A DNA stretch of 64,000 nt, from contig NZ_RKRA01000001.1 of assembly GCF_003814705.1 (NCBI RefSeq), positions 3,354,776-3,418,775 on the forward strand. The letters run 5' to 3'. The stretch's first letter is position 1. Every line of letters starts with the position of its first letter. The position numbers and the translations under genes are program-made. The notes under the pieces were generated by a model. That model was not told the origin of the DNA, did no database searches, and worked only from the letters and a program-made list of their open reading frames with translations. This document shows, piece by piece, positions 9,297 through 17,934 of this stretch. Origin of the DNA: Georgenia muralis (GTDB lineage Bacteria > Actinomycetota > Actinomycetes > Actinomycetales > Actinomycetaceae).

Positions 9297-10801
9297 CTGA
9301 CTCGCTCACCTCCCTCGCGCAGGGCTTCGCGGTCGCGCTGACCCTGACGAACCTGCTCTACGCGCTGGCCGGCACGGCCATCGGCACCCTGGTCGGCGTT
9401 CTGCCGGGCATCGGCCCGGCACTGACGATCGCTCTGCTGCTCCCGCTCACCTATGGCCTCGAGCCGTCGAGCACGTTCATCATGTTCGCCGGCATCTACT
9501 ACGGCGCCATGTACGGCGGGTCGACCACGTCGATCCTGCTCAAGACCCCCGGCGAGGCCGGCTCCATCGTCACGGCCATCGACGGGAACAAGATGGCGCG
9601 CGCGGGCAGGGGCGCCGCTGCCCTCGCCACGGCCGCCATCGGCTCATTCGTGGCGGGTGCCCTGGCGACGGCGGCGCTCGCGATCGCCGCGCCCGCGATC
9701 GTGCGCGTCGCCGTCAAGCTGGGGGCGCACGACTACCTCGCGCTCATGGTCATGGCGTTCCTGACCGTCAGCGCGCTGCTGGGCCGCTCCGTGCTGCGCG
9801 GCCTCGTGAGCCTCGCCGTCGGCCTGGTCATCGGGCTGATCGGCATCGACTTCCAGAGCGGCCAGGCGCGCCTGGACTTCGGGCTGGTGCGGCTCCTGGA
9901 CGGCATCGACGTCGTCCTCGTCATCGTCGGCCTCTTCGCCATCGGCGAGGTTCTCTACGTGGCCGCCCACCAGACCGGCGCCGCCTTCTCGATCGCGCGG
10001 TTTACCGGCCGGATGATGTCGCGCGAGGACTGGCGCCGCTCGTGGAAGCCATGGCTGCGCGGCACCGCCATCGGCTTCCCGATGGGCACCATCCCGTCCG
10101 GCGGTTCCGAGATCCCCACCTTCCTTTCCTACTCGCTGGAGAAGAAGCTCTCCAAGCACCCCGAGGAGTTCGGCAAGGGCGCCATCGAGGGCGTCGCGGG
10201 CCCGGAAGCTGCGAACAACGCCAACGCCGCCGGCGTCCTCGTGCCCCTGCTGACGCTGGGCATCCCGACGTCGGCGACCGCGGCGGTCATCCTCGTCGCC
10301 TTCCAGCAGTACGGCATCCAGCCCGGGCCACAGCTGCTCACCACGCAGGCGCCCCTGGTGTGGGGCCTGATCGCGAGCCTGTTCATCGGCAATGTCATGC
10401 TGCTCCTGCTGAACCTGCCGCTGGTACGGGTGTGGGTGAAGATCCTCCAGATCCCCAAGCCTTACCTCTACGCCGGCATCGCCCTGTTCGCGCTGCTGGG
10501 CGCCTACACGCTCAACGGCGCCGTGTTCGACGTCTGGGTCATGGCCGCGATCGGCCTGCTCGGGTACGTCATGCGCCGGTTCGGCATCCCCGTCACGCCC
10601 CTGATCATCGGCGCCATCCTGGGCCCGCTCGCCGAGCTCCAGCTGCGCCGGGCGCTAGACATCTCCGCCGGTGACCTCGGCATCCTCGTGAGCTCGACGT
10701 TCTCGATCACCGTCTACGCCCTCCTGGTGGTCGCGATCGTCCTGCCGCGGTTGCTGGCCCGCCGCACCGGCGCGCGGGCGCGCGTCGCCGCCGCCGGCTG
10801 A
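9293..10801 (+). CDS. tctA: Tripartite tricarboxylate transporter, large membrane subunit
   Basis: A 502-residue permease. Family signatures: [20 protein letters not shown] near residue 30, [20 protein letters not shown] near 65, and its internal repeat [20 protein letters not shown] near 265 followed by [20 protein letters not shown] and [20 protein letters not shown]. About 11-12 membrane segments. Start GTG 9293 overlaps the tctB stop. Uses the proton or sodium gradient together with TctC-delivered substrate. Confidence 0.95.
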   Translation: MTDSLTSLAQGFAVALTLTNLLYALAGTAIGTLVGVLPGIGPALTIALLLPLTYGLEPSSTFIMFAGIYYGAMYGGSTTSILLKTPGEAGSIVTAIDGNKMARAGRGAAALATAAIGSFVAGALATAALAIAAPAIVRVAVKLGAHDYLALMVMAFLTVSALLGRSVLRGLVSLAVGLVIGLIGIDFQSGQARLDFGLVRLLDGIDVVLVIVGLFAIGEVLYVAAHQTGAAFSIARFTGRMMSREDWRRSWKPWLRGTAIGFPMGTIPSGGSEIPTFLSYSLEKKLSKHPEEFGKGAIEGVAGPEAANNANAAGVLVPLLTLGIPTSATAAVILVAFQQYGIQPGPQLLTTQAPLVWGLIASLFIGNVMLLLLNLPLVRVWVKILQIPKPYLYAGIALFALLGAYTLNGAVFDVWVMAAIGLLGYVMRRFGIPVTPLIIGAILGPLAELQLRRALDISAGDLGILVSSTFSITVYALLVVAIVLPRLLARRTGARARVAAAG

Positions 10802-10805
10802 CGCG

Positions 10806-11975
10806 ATGGCGCCGGCGCGGGGGTGGCCGGTCGCCCTGATGTGCCACGCCGTCGTGGTCCAGGCGCTCACCTACGTCGTGCGCCCGACGACGGCGTACCG
10901 CGCCCTCGAGCTCGACGTCCCCGCTAGCCAGCTCGGGCTGCTCTCCGGGGCCTTCGCCGTCGTGCCGCTGCTCATCGCCATCTCGGTGGGGCGGATGACC
11001 GACCTGCGCGGCGAGCGACTCGTGCTCTGGACCGGCGCGGACCTGATGCTCGTGGCGACGGTCGGGCTGGCGTGGCTGGCGGACTCTCTGATGACGCTGC
11101 TGCTGTGGAGCGTGCTGCTCGGCGTCGGGCACCTGCTGACCATCGTCGGCGAGCAGACCACGGTGACCGTGCTGCGCGGGGCCCTCGGGCTTGACTCGGC
11201 GTTCGGGCGTTACACCCTGTCGGTCTCGTTCGGCCAGATCATCGGGCCGGGCTTGATCACGCTTCTGGGTGGCGACGGCGCCATCCCGGACACCTCCGCC
11301 ATCCTCCGCGGGGCTGTGGTGCTCGCCGTCGTGCTGGTCTTCAGCACCGCGGCGATGCGCGCCAGGGCATCCGGGCCCGCCCGGGACGACTCACCGGGGA
11401 GCCTGCGGCTGGCGATGCGCGTGACCGGGCCGGTGCGCCGCGAGCTCATCAACGCGATCGCGGCCTCGCTCGTGCTGATCGCAGCGATCGACCTGCTCGT
11501 CGTCTACCTGCCCGCCCTCGGCGCGCAGGCGGGGATCAGCGCGGGGACGGTCGGCGTGCTGCTGTCGGTGCGGGCGGCAGCATCGATGGTCTCGCGCATG
11601 TTCGTCGGCTCCCTGGTGGCCCGCTTCCGCCGCCTCCCCACGCTCGGCGCCTCGCTCGCACTCTCCGCGCTCGCCGTCGCCGTCATCCCGGTGCCCATGC
11701 CGCTGGCCGTGCTCTTCGCAGTCATGGCCCTGGGCGGGCTGACCCTCGGAATCGGGCAGCCGCTCACGATGGCGTGGGTGACCGAGGCGGCGCCGCCCGG
11801 CGCACGCGCCACCTGGCTCTCCGTACGGCTGACCGGCAACCGGCTGGGCCAGACCGTCGTGCCGACCGTCGCCGGCTTCGCCGCCTCTTCGGCCGGGGTC
11901 GGCGGCGTGCTGTGGGTGATGGCCGCCGCTCTGGCGGGGGTCGCGCTGGTGGTGCGCCGGGGCCGGCCGGCCTGA
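10806..11975 (+). CDS. MFS transporter, 12 segments
   Basis: A 389-residue major facilitator. The loop 2-3 motif is SVGRMTDLRGERLVLWTGAD near residue 60, a degenerate G-x3-D-R-x-G-R-R/K. The second half begins with LINAIAASLVLIAAIDLLVV and has the matching loop FVGSLVARFRRLPTLG. It starts 4 bases after the tctA stop and is probably in the same transcript, so it may move a related acid or export a product. No specific subfamily was recognised. Confidence 0.85.
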   Translation: MAPARGWPVALMCHAVVVQALTYVVRPTTAYRALELDVPASQLGLLSGAFAVVPLLIAISVGRMTDLRGERLVLWTGADLMLVATVGLAWLADSLMTLLLWSVLLGVGHLLTIVGEQTTVTVLRGALGLDSAFGRYTLSVSFGQIIGPGLITLLGGDGAIPDTSAILRGAVVLAVVLVFSTAAMRARASGPARDDSPGSLRLAMRVTGPVRRELINAIAASLVLIAAIDLLVVYLPALGAQAGISAGTVGVLLSVRAAASMVSRMFVGSLVARFRRLPTLGASLALSALAVAVIPVPMPLAVLFAVMALGGLTLGIGQPLTMAWVTEAAPPGARATWLSVRLTGNRLGQTVVPTVAGFAASSAGVGGVLWVMAAALAGVALVVRRGRPA

Positions 11976-12709
11976 ACGCCGCCACCGTGCCTGTCGAGGC
12001 TCCCGGGAGCCCGGCAGCCCGGAGCGCCGGCTTCTTGGAACTTCCTTAGGCGACCTGCTCCACGACATCCTCCGCTTGGGTCACCGCCCAGGGAGGTGTC
12101 GAAGTCCGTCGCCCGGCTCGCTTTCCGACGTGCCATGCTGGGATTCCTCGCGGGGGATATGTCGCGGCTGCTCGACGCCGGGATGCCGCCGGTCGCTGAT
12201 GAGGCGCACTACTACGCTGGTTACCTCGTGCGAGGAGTTCTATCGCAGGGCCGCCGACGCGCTGCCCGAGGACGTCCTGAACTCGGCCGCGGCATACACC
12301 CAAGCCCGGCAGGGCACCGATGAAGTTCTGGCGACCCTCAACCCGATCCTCGGCACCAGCCACTCTCTACCGCCATGGGGCTTCATGTCGCGGCGGGCAC
12401 CCTCGCCACTGCGTTAACCGCTCGCCAGTGTGCGCTCCGCGGGCCATGGGCACCACCGGACTGAGCGTGGCCAGCACGGACCTACCCCGCCACCCGAGCG
12501 AACCTCGCGCTACGGCCTCGGACCTGGCTCCGGCCGTCCGGTCCCGGGGGCCGGCCGGCATCCGGGACCTGCAACGGCTCGATCAGCTCCCCGCCTCTCG
12601 GCCACCCCGCCTTCGGTATCCGTCAGTGCCAGGTGCCCGACGGCCCGGACGAGCGGGACGACGTGCGCGGCCAGACGCCGTTGCTGCGTGGCGGTGTCGT
12701 GCGCCCCGT
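11976..12709. other. No identifiable gene; decayed coding sequence
   Basis: A protein-like frame at 12114-12240 (RLAFRRAMLGFLAGDMSRLL, PPVADEAHYYAGYLV) is continued in another frame at 12226-12360 (SCEEFYRRAADALPEDVLNS, GTDEVLATLNPILG). Together they suggest one small frameshifted gene of unknown family. The rest shows nothing recognisable. Confidence 0.35.
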
Positions 12710-12743
12710 CTAGCGATCCTTGGTCGCTAGCGATCCTTGGTCG
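12710..12743. repeat. Two tandem 17-base units beside an IS630 end
   Basis: CTAGCGATCCTTGGTCG occurs twice head to tail and is followed by CTAG. It ends immediately before TAGTGTCGTGCGCC, the apparent left end of the IS630 fragment. IS630 elements insert at TA, and the CTAG edges may mark the target. Confidence 0.6.
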
Positions 12744-12790
12744 CTAGTGTCGTGCGCCAGAAATCCATACCATAAGTCGTAGACTGGGGT

Positions 12791-13108
12791 ATGTCGCGAT
12801 CTGGGCGCCCCAAGGCCGAGCTGGTCCTGTCCGAGCACGAGCGCGAGCAGCTCACGCGCTGGTCGCGAAGGGCGAAGTCGTCCCAGGCGCTTGCGTTGCG
12901 GTCGCGCATCGTGCTGGCGTGTGCGGAGGGGCTGGACAACAAGACGGTGGCGGCGCGCCTGGGGTGCGCCGCGGCGACGGTGGGCAAGTGGCGTACCCGG
13001 TTCGTCGAGCACCGTCTGGACGGGCTGAGCGACGACCCGCGCCCGGGGCGGCCGGCCTCGATCAGTGTCGAGCAGGTCGAGGACGTCGTGGTCGCGACCC
13101 TGGAGTCG
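12791..13108 (+). pseudogene. IS630-family transposase, N-terminal fragment
   Basis: Starts MSRSGRPKAELVLSEHEREQ with the helix-turn-helix LDNKTVAARLGCAAATVGKW and the linker SDDPRPGRPASISVEQVEDV. The family match ends at VVATLEST; the next bases are read correctly only on the other strand as integrase. About 105 of about 350 residues remain, and the DDE domain is gone. Confidence 0.85.
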
Positions 13109-13538
13109 ACACGCGCGCGGTCATCGTCTTGCCGGTCCGCTCCTGCAGCCTGGTGTACCAGGCGGTGATGTCGCGCGCGGAGATGGCCCGCAGCGCCTTC
13201 GTGCCGAGGTCGTCGTGGGTGAGGAACCTCTCCACATAGGTCTCGTACTCCTCGCGGGTGCGCGGGGCGAGCTTGCGGACCTTCATGTTGACCGCGACGT
13301 ACTCGTTGAGGGTCACCGTGACGCGCGCCACCCGCTGGGCGGGCGGGAGCCACTCCCCCCGCGCGATCAGCGCCTCCTCGGAGTGCAACCACGCCTCGGC
13401 GTCGATCTTGGTCGTGAAGGTCTGGTGATAGCGGCCCTCGTCCGGCCCGAAGTACCGCGCCCGCCATCCCGTCGTCTTGCCCGTCCTCGCGTTCTTGCGA
13501 CGTTCGGTGTTGCCGAACCCTCGTCGAGTGCCTGCCAT
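13105..13538 (-). pseudogene. Tyrosine integrase, N-terminal part only
   Basis: Reads MAGTRRGFGNTERRKNARTG, then the AP2-like arm-binding domain (WRARYFGPDEGRYHQTFTTK) and the core-binding domain (TLNEYVAVNMKVRKLAPRTR, YVERFLTHDDLGTKALRAIS, WYTRLQERTGKTM). The frame is lost at about 13108 at the IS630 junction, before any catalytic R-H-R-Y residues. ATG 13538 has GGAGGCGAGATCC upstream. Only about 140 of about 390 residues remain. It lies between arm-type repeats and a tRNA 3'-end, the usual place of a phage or island integrase. Confidence 0.85.
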
Positions 13539-13581
13539 CTGGATCTCGCCTCCCACGGACTAGGTGTTCGTCGATCACCAG

Positions 13582-13603
13582 TCCGTGGGCCTCTGGTGGG
13601 CCT
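13582..13603 (+). repeat. Arm-type-like direct repeat, copy 2
   Basis: Same 22 bases as 1375-1396. It lies 44 bases upstream of the integrase start and is followed at once by an inverted partial copy (GGGAGGCCCACAG). Position between integrase and att core fits an integrase arm site. Confidence 0.6.
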
Positions 13604-13637
13604 CCGGGAGGCCCACAGGGGGCATTCGGGTCCTCTC

Positions 13638-13699
13638 GTGTCCACCTAGGGCGGACACGCAAAGGGCCTCCGACCTGCGCTTTCGCTGGTCAGAGGCCC
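13638..13699. terminator. Two hairpins between integrase gene and att core
   Basis: GTGTCC/GGACAC pairs at 13638-13658, and GGGCCTCCGACC pairs with GGTCAGAGGCCC at 13664-13699. Similar hairpins stand beside the second tRNA-type scar at 16856-16898. They could insulate the tRNA gene from the element. Confidence 0.45.
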
Positions 13700-13708
13700 C
13701 ATCGGGAT

Positions 13709-13732
13709 GGTGGGCGATACTGGGTTCGAACC
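13709..13732 (-). other. attL/attR-type scar: 3' end of a tRNA gene (Val-like)
   Basis: On the minus strand this reads GGTTCGAACCCAGTATCGCC followed by CACC: T-loop, 3' T-stem and 3' acceptor strand of a tRNA whose acceptor reads GGGCGAT, as in actinobacterial tRNA-Val. The 5' half of the T-stem and everything before it are absent, so it is not a functional tRNA. It is a typical crossover core of tyrosine integrases. Confidence 0.65.
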
Positions 13733-13778
13733 TGATGCTTCTGGCTCGCTCACCAGCACCTTTGCTGCCTCTGGGACC

Positions 13779-13800
13779 TCCGTGGGCCCCTGGTGGGCCT
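13779..13800 (+). repeat. Arm-type-like direct repeat, copy 3
   Basis: TCCGTGGGCCCCTGGTGGGC plus CT, one base different from the other copies. It lies on the far side of the tRNA core and shares more than 150 further similar bases with 1375-1540. Confidence 0.55.
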
Positions 13801-14039
13801 ACGTCTCGGATCGTTACCGAGCGCGACGTCGACGGACCGGTGTCCCATGCGCACTCTGTGCTGGGATCGCACTCACTTTACCGCGGAACTGTTCGGACGG
13901 GCGGGAACCGACCGTGGGCCCCTTTGATCCCCAGCAGACGGCAGCCCGTTCAGAGCGATCGCTTCAGGTCGCATATCAGCCTGCTACCGCCAACACGGAT
14001 AGTGACCGACGTACTCGGACTGCAGTGAATCCGTCCCGG

Positions 14040-14062
14040 TTGGTGTGTCAGAACTGGTGTCA
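14040..14062 (+). repeat. Left copy of a repeat flanking the CBASS operon
   Basis: TTGGTGTGTCAGAACTGGTG then TCA. A near-copy, TTGGTGTCAAAACTGGTGTC then A, lies at 16825-16845. The two bracket the three defence genes in direct orientation. The interval 14063-14459 has no recognised gene. Confidence 0.5.
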
Positions 14063-14459
14063 ACCGTTCATCCCATCGAACTCCTCGTCGTGCTGCTCGA
14101 CCTGCTCGTCGCGACCGCGGCAGCCGGCAGCGCCGGGCCGGGCGCTGGCGCCGCGTCGGCGGCCGACGGGTCGTCCTTCTCGACGCCCACCCCTTCGACG
14201 AACGGCTCGTCGCGGTCGCTCCCGCCGCGGTTCGCGGCTCGCGGCAAGCAAGCCGCGAACCAGCACCGCACCCAACCCTCGCGCCGGACCAGCACAACAT
14301 GTGGTGCCCAGGTTCGCGTAGGCCCCTAGGTGTAGTATCCATACCACAGCGGAGTAGTTCCAGCCCTGTAGTTCATTGCGGCACCCGCGAACACGCGGCA
14401 CGAACTTGACAGGTGACACAGGACACAGTCCCGGCCCCGGTCAGGAAGGACCAGGAACC

Positions 14460-15629
14460 ATGACTCAGACCGCGCTGGCCGCACCAGTCGGCGATCTCGG
14501 GCACCTCCTCCGTGGCGGCCTCGCAGCGCTCGACATCACGCAGTTCGAGTTCGAGCAAGTGGTTCGGCGGTACGAGCAGCTCGGCGAGGTGCTCGATAAG
14601 CAGTGGTCCTCGACCTACGGGCAGAACGCAGTCTTCCCGCAGGGATCGTTCAAGCTCGGGACTGTAGTTCGCAACGTCCACCGCAACGACGACATCGACA
14701 TCGATCTCGTGGCCAAGCGTGACATCGCAAAGACCTCCATCAGCCAGCAAGAGCTCAAGGAGGAGATCGGACAAGCGGTTCGCACCTTCGCCCGGACTCC
14801 GGACAGCGGGCGCCCCAACGTCGAGGAAAGCTCCCGGTGCTGGACCCTCACGTGGCCGGATATGCACATGGACGTCTTGCCAGCTATTCCTAACCGCGAC
14901 AGTAATCGCGACGACCTTCTCATTACGGACACGGACGTTCGCACGTGGCTCTCGTCGAACCCGACGGGTTACGCAGCCTGGTTCCACGCCCGCATGAGCC
15001 CAAGCACCCTCACGGCGAGCGCCGAGGAAGCCAAGCGCCTCGACATCGAAGGCGTGCCGGAGTGGCGCCGACGCACCACTCTTCAGCGCGTGGTCCAGGC
15101 GCTCAAGCGGCACCGCGACGTGCACTTCGCCGAGCACCTGCACGACCGGCCCGCGTCGATCGTGATCACGACCCTTGCAGCGCACGCGTACGCAGGAGGC
15201 ACAGGCCTGTACGACTCGCTACGCCAAGTCGTCTCCCAGATGGGCTCCTACCTCGAGTGGAGTGACCACACCTGGACCCTGAGCAACCCCGCGCAACCTG
15301 CGGAGAACTTCCTCGACGGCTGGGCAGCGGAGCCCACTCGCGCCGAGCACTTTTTCGAGTGGCTTCGCGCCGCCCAGGACACGTTCTCCGGGTTCGAGTC
15401 CAAGTCCGGACTGCATGAAGTCCTTCCGCTGCTCGAGGCCAGCTTCGGGCGCCGCTTCGCACGGGGTGCGAACGACGCACTCAGCGAGACCCTCGACGGC
15501 GCCCGGCACAACAAGGCGTTGAGGATGCAGACTGGCGGCACGCTGGCCATCGCGTCCACGGCGTCCGCCGCCCAAGGCTCCCGTACAGTGAAAGGACACC
15601 ACTTTGCCGGTGGTTTATCGCCGCGGTGA
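14460..15629 (+). CDS. CBASS CD-NTase (cGAS/DncV-like nucleotidyltransferase)
   Basis: A 389-residue predicted second-messenger synthase that makes cyclic oligonucleotides upon phage infection. Catalytic features: AVFPQGSFKLGTVV with the G62-S63 motif, then HRNDDIDIDLV giving the D80-x-D82 metal pair, and a third acidic residue in MHMDVLPA (D138). The C-terminal helical half (LQRVVQALKRHRD, LAAHAY) matches the SMODS family. ATG 14460 follows AGGAAGGACCAGGAACC. The 3' end overlaps the E2 gene by 26 bases. The nucleotide product cannot be told from sequence. Confidence 0.92.
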   Translation: MTQTALAAPVGDLGHLLRGGLAALDITQFEFEQVVRRYEQLGEVLDKQWSSTYGQNAVFPQGSFKLGTVVRNVHRNDDIDIDLVAKRDIAKTSISQQELKEEIGQAVRTFARTPDSGRPNVEESSRCWTLTWPDMHMDVLPAIPNRDSNRDDLLITDTDVRTWLSSNPTGYAAWFHARMSPSTLTASAEEAKRLDIEGVPEWRRRTTLQRVVQALKRHRDVHFAEHLHDRPASIVITTLAAHAYAGGTGLYDSLRQVVSQMGSYLEWSDHTWTLSNPAQPAENFLDGWAAEPTRAEHFFEWLRAAQDTFSGFESKSGLHEVLPLLEASFGRRFARGANDALSETLDGARHNKALRMQTGGTLAIASTASAAQGSRTVKGHHFAGGLSPR

Positions 15630-16167
15630 CGCGAACCTAGCGCTTCAAGCCCTGTGTCTGTCCAAGGCCTTCCCCTCGAGCTCCGCCGAGCTCACGCGGG
15701 GCCACCTCATCTGGACTGGAAGCGTGCGCCCACTGGACCTGTGCGACACCTACCTCTTGCGGCTCGAGGCCGAGCACGCGCGAGTGCCGTCGATTTACGT
15801 GATGGAGCCGGAACTTATCGCGAACGAGTCGGGTCTCCTCCCCCACGTCTATGACACCGGCAGTTTGTGCGTGTCGGATCTCGGCGACTTCCGCCCCGGC
15901 ATGCTGTTCGTCGACACCGTTCTCCCGTGGACCCTCGAGTGGCTAATTCACTACGAGCAGTGGCGGGCGACGGGCACCTGGTACGGAGATGGGCCCGACC
16001 GCCTCGACGGCGACTCGCAGGCGGACGTCCTTCATCCCTATAGCCCCGAACAAGCCCCATCTTCTGTTCGTGGTTCGGTGCGACTCCCTGCACCGATCAA
16101 CGCTCCTTCACGCCCGCGCCGTGCTTCCGCCACGGCGCGATCCACGACCAACGCGAGGCACCGATGA
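15604..16167 (+). CDS. CBASS E2-like conjugating protein (short type II)
   Basis: A 187-residue prokaryotic E2-family protein. The core reads SIYVMEPELIA, then LPHVYDTGSLCVSDLG with H81 and the expected catalytic cysteine C89, then LFVDTVLPWTLEWLIHYEQW, the family's conserved WL-HYE-W helix. The last 55 residues are low-complexity and arginine-rich. No E1 or JAB gene follows, which matches short type II CBASS, where an E2-only protein acts on the CD-NTase. TTG 15604 is chosen for AAAGGA 8 bases upstream; GTG 15610 is possible. Confidence 0.82.
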   Translation: MPVVYRRGDANLALQALCLSKAFPSSSAELTRGHLIWTGSVRPLDLCDTYLLRLEAEHARVPSIYVMEPELIANESGLLPHVYDTGSLCVSDLGDFRPGMLFVDTVLPWTLEWLIHYEQWRATGTWYGDGPDRLDGDSQADVLHPYSPEQAPSSVRGSVRLPAPINAPSRPRRASATARSTTNARHR

Positions 16168-16700
16168 CCACCGCACACGGTTTCACGCCGGAGTTCCGCA
16201 GAGCCGTGGCGCGAGAACTTGAGGATTTGTCCGAGGACATCCTCTGGACGGAGAAGGCGCACTTCGCGCACGCCGAGGCCCACGCCCGCATCAACCTCTG
16301 GCTCGGCCTGACGTCCACGATCTCCGCCAGCATCGCGGCGGCCACCGTGCTCACAGAAGCGGCACCAGTCGTCACTGGAGCCGCCGCCCTCATCGCTGCA
16401 ATCACCGCCGGCCTGCTCACCTTCCTCAAGCCGCGAGAGGCCGAGTTGCGTCATCTCACCGCGGGGCGGCAGCTCAACGCACTACGAGTCCGAGCTCGAC
16501 AGATGATCCGCATCGACCTCGCGACTTCTGCACCAGACGATCCCCGCTCGTGGCGGTCGCTGCCCGCAGAGGTCGCAAGTGAGAAGGCGAAGATCGACGG
16601 AGAGGCTCCCGCGCTCTCTGGCCGGGCCTTCGACCGCGCAAGGACGAAGATCGAGGCGGGCCACTTTGAGCACGAGTCCGACTCGACGCAAAGAAGCTGA
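16164..16700 (+). CDS. CBASS effector, SLATT two-transmembrane protein
   Basis: A 178-residue SLATT-domain protein (SMODS/SLOG-associating 2TM effector). Two hydrophobic helices are near residues 44-64 (INLWLGLTSTISASIAAATV) and 67-88 (VVTGAAALIAAITAGLLTFL), preceded by the acidic amphipathic EDLSEDILWTEKAHFAHAEA and followed by LKPREAELRHLTAGRQLNAL. Such effectors are thought to open pores in the inner membrane when bound by the cyclic nucleotide. ATG 16164 overlaps the E2 stop by four bases, so the three genes are one operon. Confidence 0.88.
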   Translation: MTTAHGFTPEFRRAVARELEDLSEDILWTEKAHFAHAEAHARINLWLGLTSTISASIAAATVLTEAAPVVTGAAALIAAITAGLLTFLKPREAELRHLTAGRQLNALRVRARQMIRIDLATSAPDDPRSWRSLPAEVASEKAKIDGEAPALSGRAFDRARTKIEAGHFEHESDSTQRS

Positions 16701-16824
16701 CCACCGCCCCTGGCGCGCTCCTGCAGCAAGAGCCGGACCCGAGGGTCGTCCTCTGGCGGCTTCTTGAGAGGCGATGCTCTCCTCGGCTGTCGAGGAGAGT
16801 TGGCGACGGTGACCGGTCGGCCGA

Positions 16825-16845
16825 TTGGTGTCAAAACTGGTGTCA
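16825..16845 (+). repeat. Right copy of the repeat flanking the CBASS operon
   Basis: TTGGTGTCAAAACTGGTGTC plus A; see the left copy at 14040-14062. Confidence 0.5.
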
Positions 16846-16855
16846 GCCCACGCAA

Positions 16856-16898
16856 AGAGGCCCGCAGGAGACCACACGAAGTCCGCCTACGGGCCTCT
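16856..16898. terminator. Hairpin downstream of the CBASS operon
   Basis: AGAGGCCCG (16856-16864) and CGGGCCTCT (16890-16898) pair perfectly. It could end the CBASS transcript or protect the att region. No T-run follows. Confidence 0.5.
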
Positions 16899-16917
16899 CG
16901 CCAGCACGTTCTCTGTG

Positions 16918-16967
16918 TCGGGCCGACGAGATTTGAACCCGCGACCCCTTGACCCCCAGATCAAGGC
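16918..16967 (-). other. att scar: 3' part of a tRNA-Pro(GGG)-like gene
   Basis: On the minus strand: CTTGATCTGGGGGTCAAGG, then GGTCGCGGGTTCAAATCTCG and TCGGCCCGAC. This equals the anticodon arm (one extra T in the loop), T-arm and 3' acceptor strand. The D-arm and 5' acceptor are replaced by unrelated sequence, so it is not a working tRNA. It marks one end of an integrated element, probably the one that carried the CBASS operon. Confidence 0.65.
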
Positions 16968-17017
16968 AGCCAGTTCGCACCGGTCCGGAGCAGTACATCA
17001 CCGCAGGTCGACACGTT

Positions 17018-17626
17018 TCACCGACACTCGCCGACGAACCCGAACGGCGGGTTCATCCCGAGGCCGGTGGCCTCCTGCCGCGGGTGGGTGCCGCGCTCGA
17101 AGGGCCTCATGAATCGGTCGCGGTCGGCCGCATCGATGCCGGTGCCGTGGTCGCGGATCGTGTTCCGGACCCCCGTCGCCGTGACGGTGGCGGTTACGCA
17201 CACCGTCGACCCGTCGGGTGCGTAGGTCACGGCGTTGTCGAGCAACTCGCGGAGCGCACGCCGCAGACGACTCGGGCTCCCCACACAGCTCACCGCTCCA
17301 CCGGTGGAGACGTCCAGGCGGATACCTCGTGCTTCGGCTCGGTCCATGTAGGTCGCGACCTCATCGGCCAGCACGTGCGAGACGTCGACCGTGTCCCGGA
17401 CGTTGATGCCGAGGCAGACGACATCGATGAGCTCACCTATACCGGCCACCACGTCGTTGAGTCGAAGGCCTGACCGCAGGATGCAGGCGAGCGAGCATTG
17501 GACGTCCTCGGGAAGCTCGTGCCCGTGGTCGATCAGCATCTCGGAGTTCAACATGATCACCGCGACGGGTGTCCGCAGGTGGTGGTTGACCGACTCGACG
17601 ACTGCTCGGCTGAGCGCTTCGCTCAC
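17018..17626 (-). pseudogene. Histidine kinase, 3'-truncated at the att scar
   Basis: The N-terminus (MSEALSRAVVESVNHHLRTP) carries an H-box-like NHHLRTPVAV in place of SHELRTPL, with no sensor domain in front. The ATPase domain has the N-box (LRELLDNAVTYAPDG) and G1 box (IRDHGTGIDAADRDRF) and reaches EATGLGM, where the G2 box should continue. Instead it ends NPPFGFVGECR in sequence shared with the attachment scar at 1585-1620. About 30 C-terminal residues are lost, so kinase activity is doubtful. ATG 17626 has GGAGGCCC upstream. Confidence 0.75.
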
Positions 17627-17934
17627 GTTGGGCCTCCTGGTAGGTCAGGGCGCGTCGTCTCGGGTCGGGTGGCGCCTTGCAGCCTGAAGGGGGCAGACCC
17701 AAGGCGCCACAAGGGTCTCGTGGAGAGCCCTCGGCACCATCGTGATGCGGGTCTCGAGCGCGGAGCGGACCAGCAACGACCCCGCGCGATCTGGCCAGGC
17801 GACGGCGTTCGCCGGCTCACTGAAGCACCTCACACGTGTCGGTGGCGCCCCTTGCTTCACGCCGCCCGATGGTCCGACACTTCTGGGATGAGGCAGGACG
17901 GTCGGAATAACTCGCGCAGGCCGGCCGCCTTGCG
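17627..17934. other. Intergenic, divergent promoters likely
   Basis: Separates the minus-strand kinase from the plus-strand membrane protein gene. No gene or clear operator was seen. Confidence 0.4.

Noticed and set aside
14332-14345. IS630 end because ATCCATACCA matches the IS630 left end
   Set aside because: Only ten bases match and no transposase follows.
14068-14419. Minus-strand frames before the CBASS operon
   Set aside because: Low-complexity alanine/arginine-rich translations, no start with a good ribosome site, no recognisable family.
16918-16967. Functional tRNA-Pro gene
   Set aside because: The D-arm and 5' acceptor strand are missing and the anticodon loop has an extra base, so only a 3' fragment is present.
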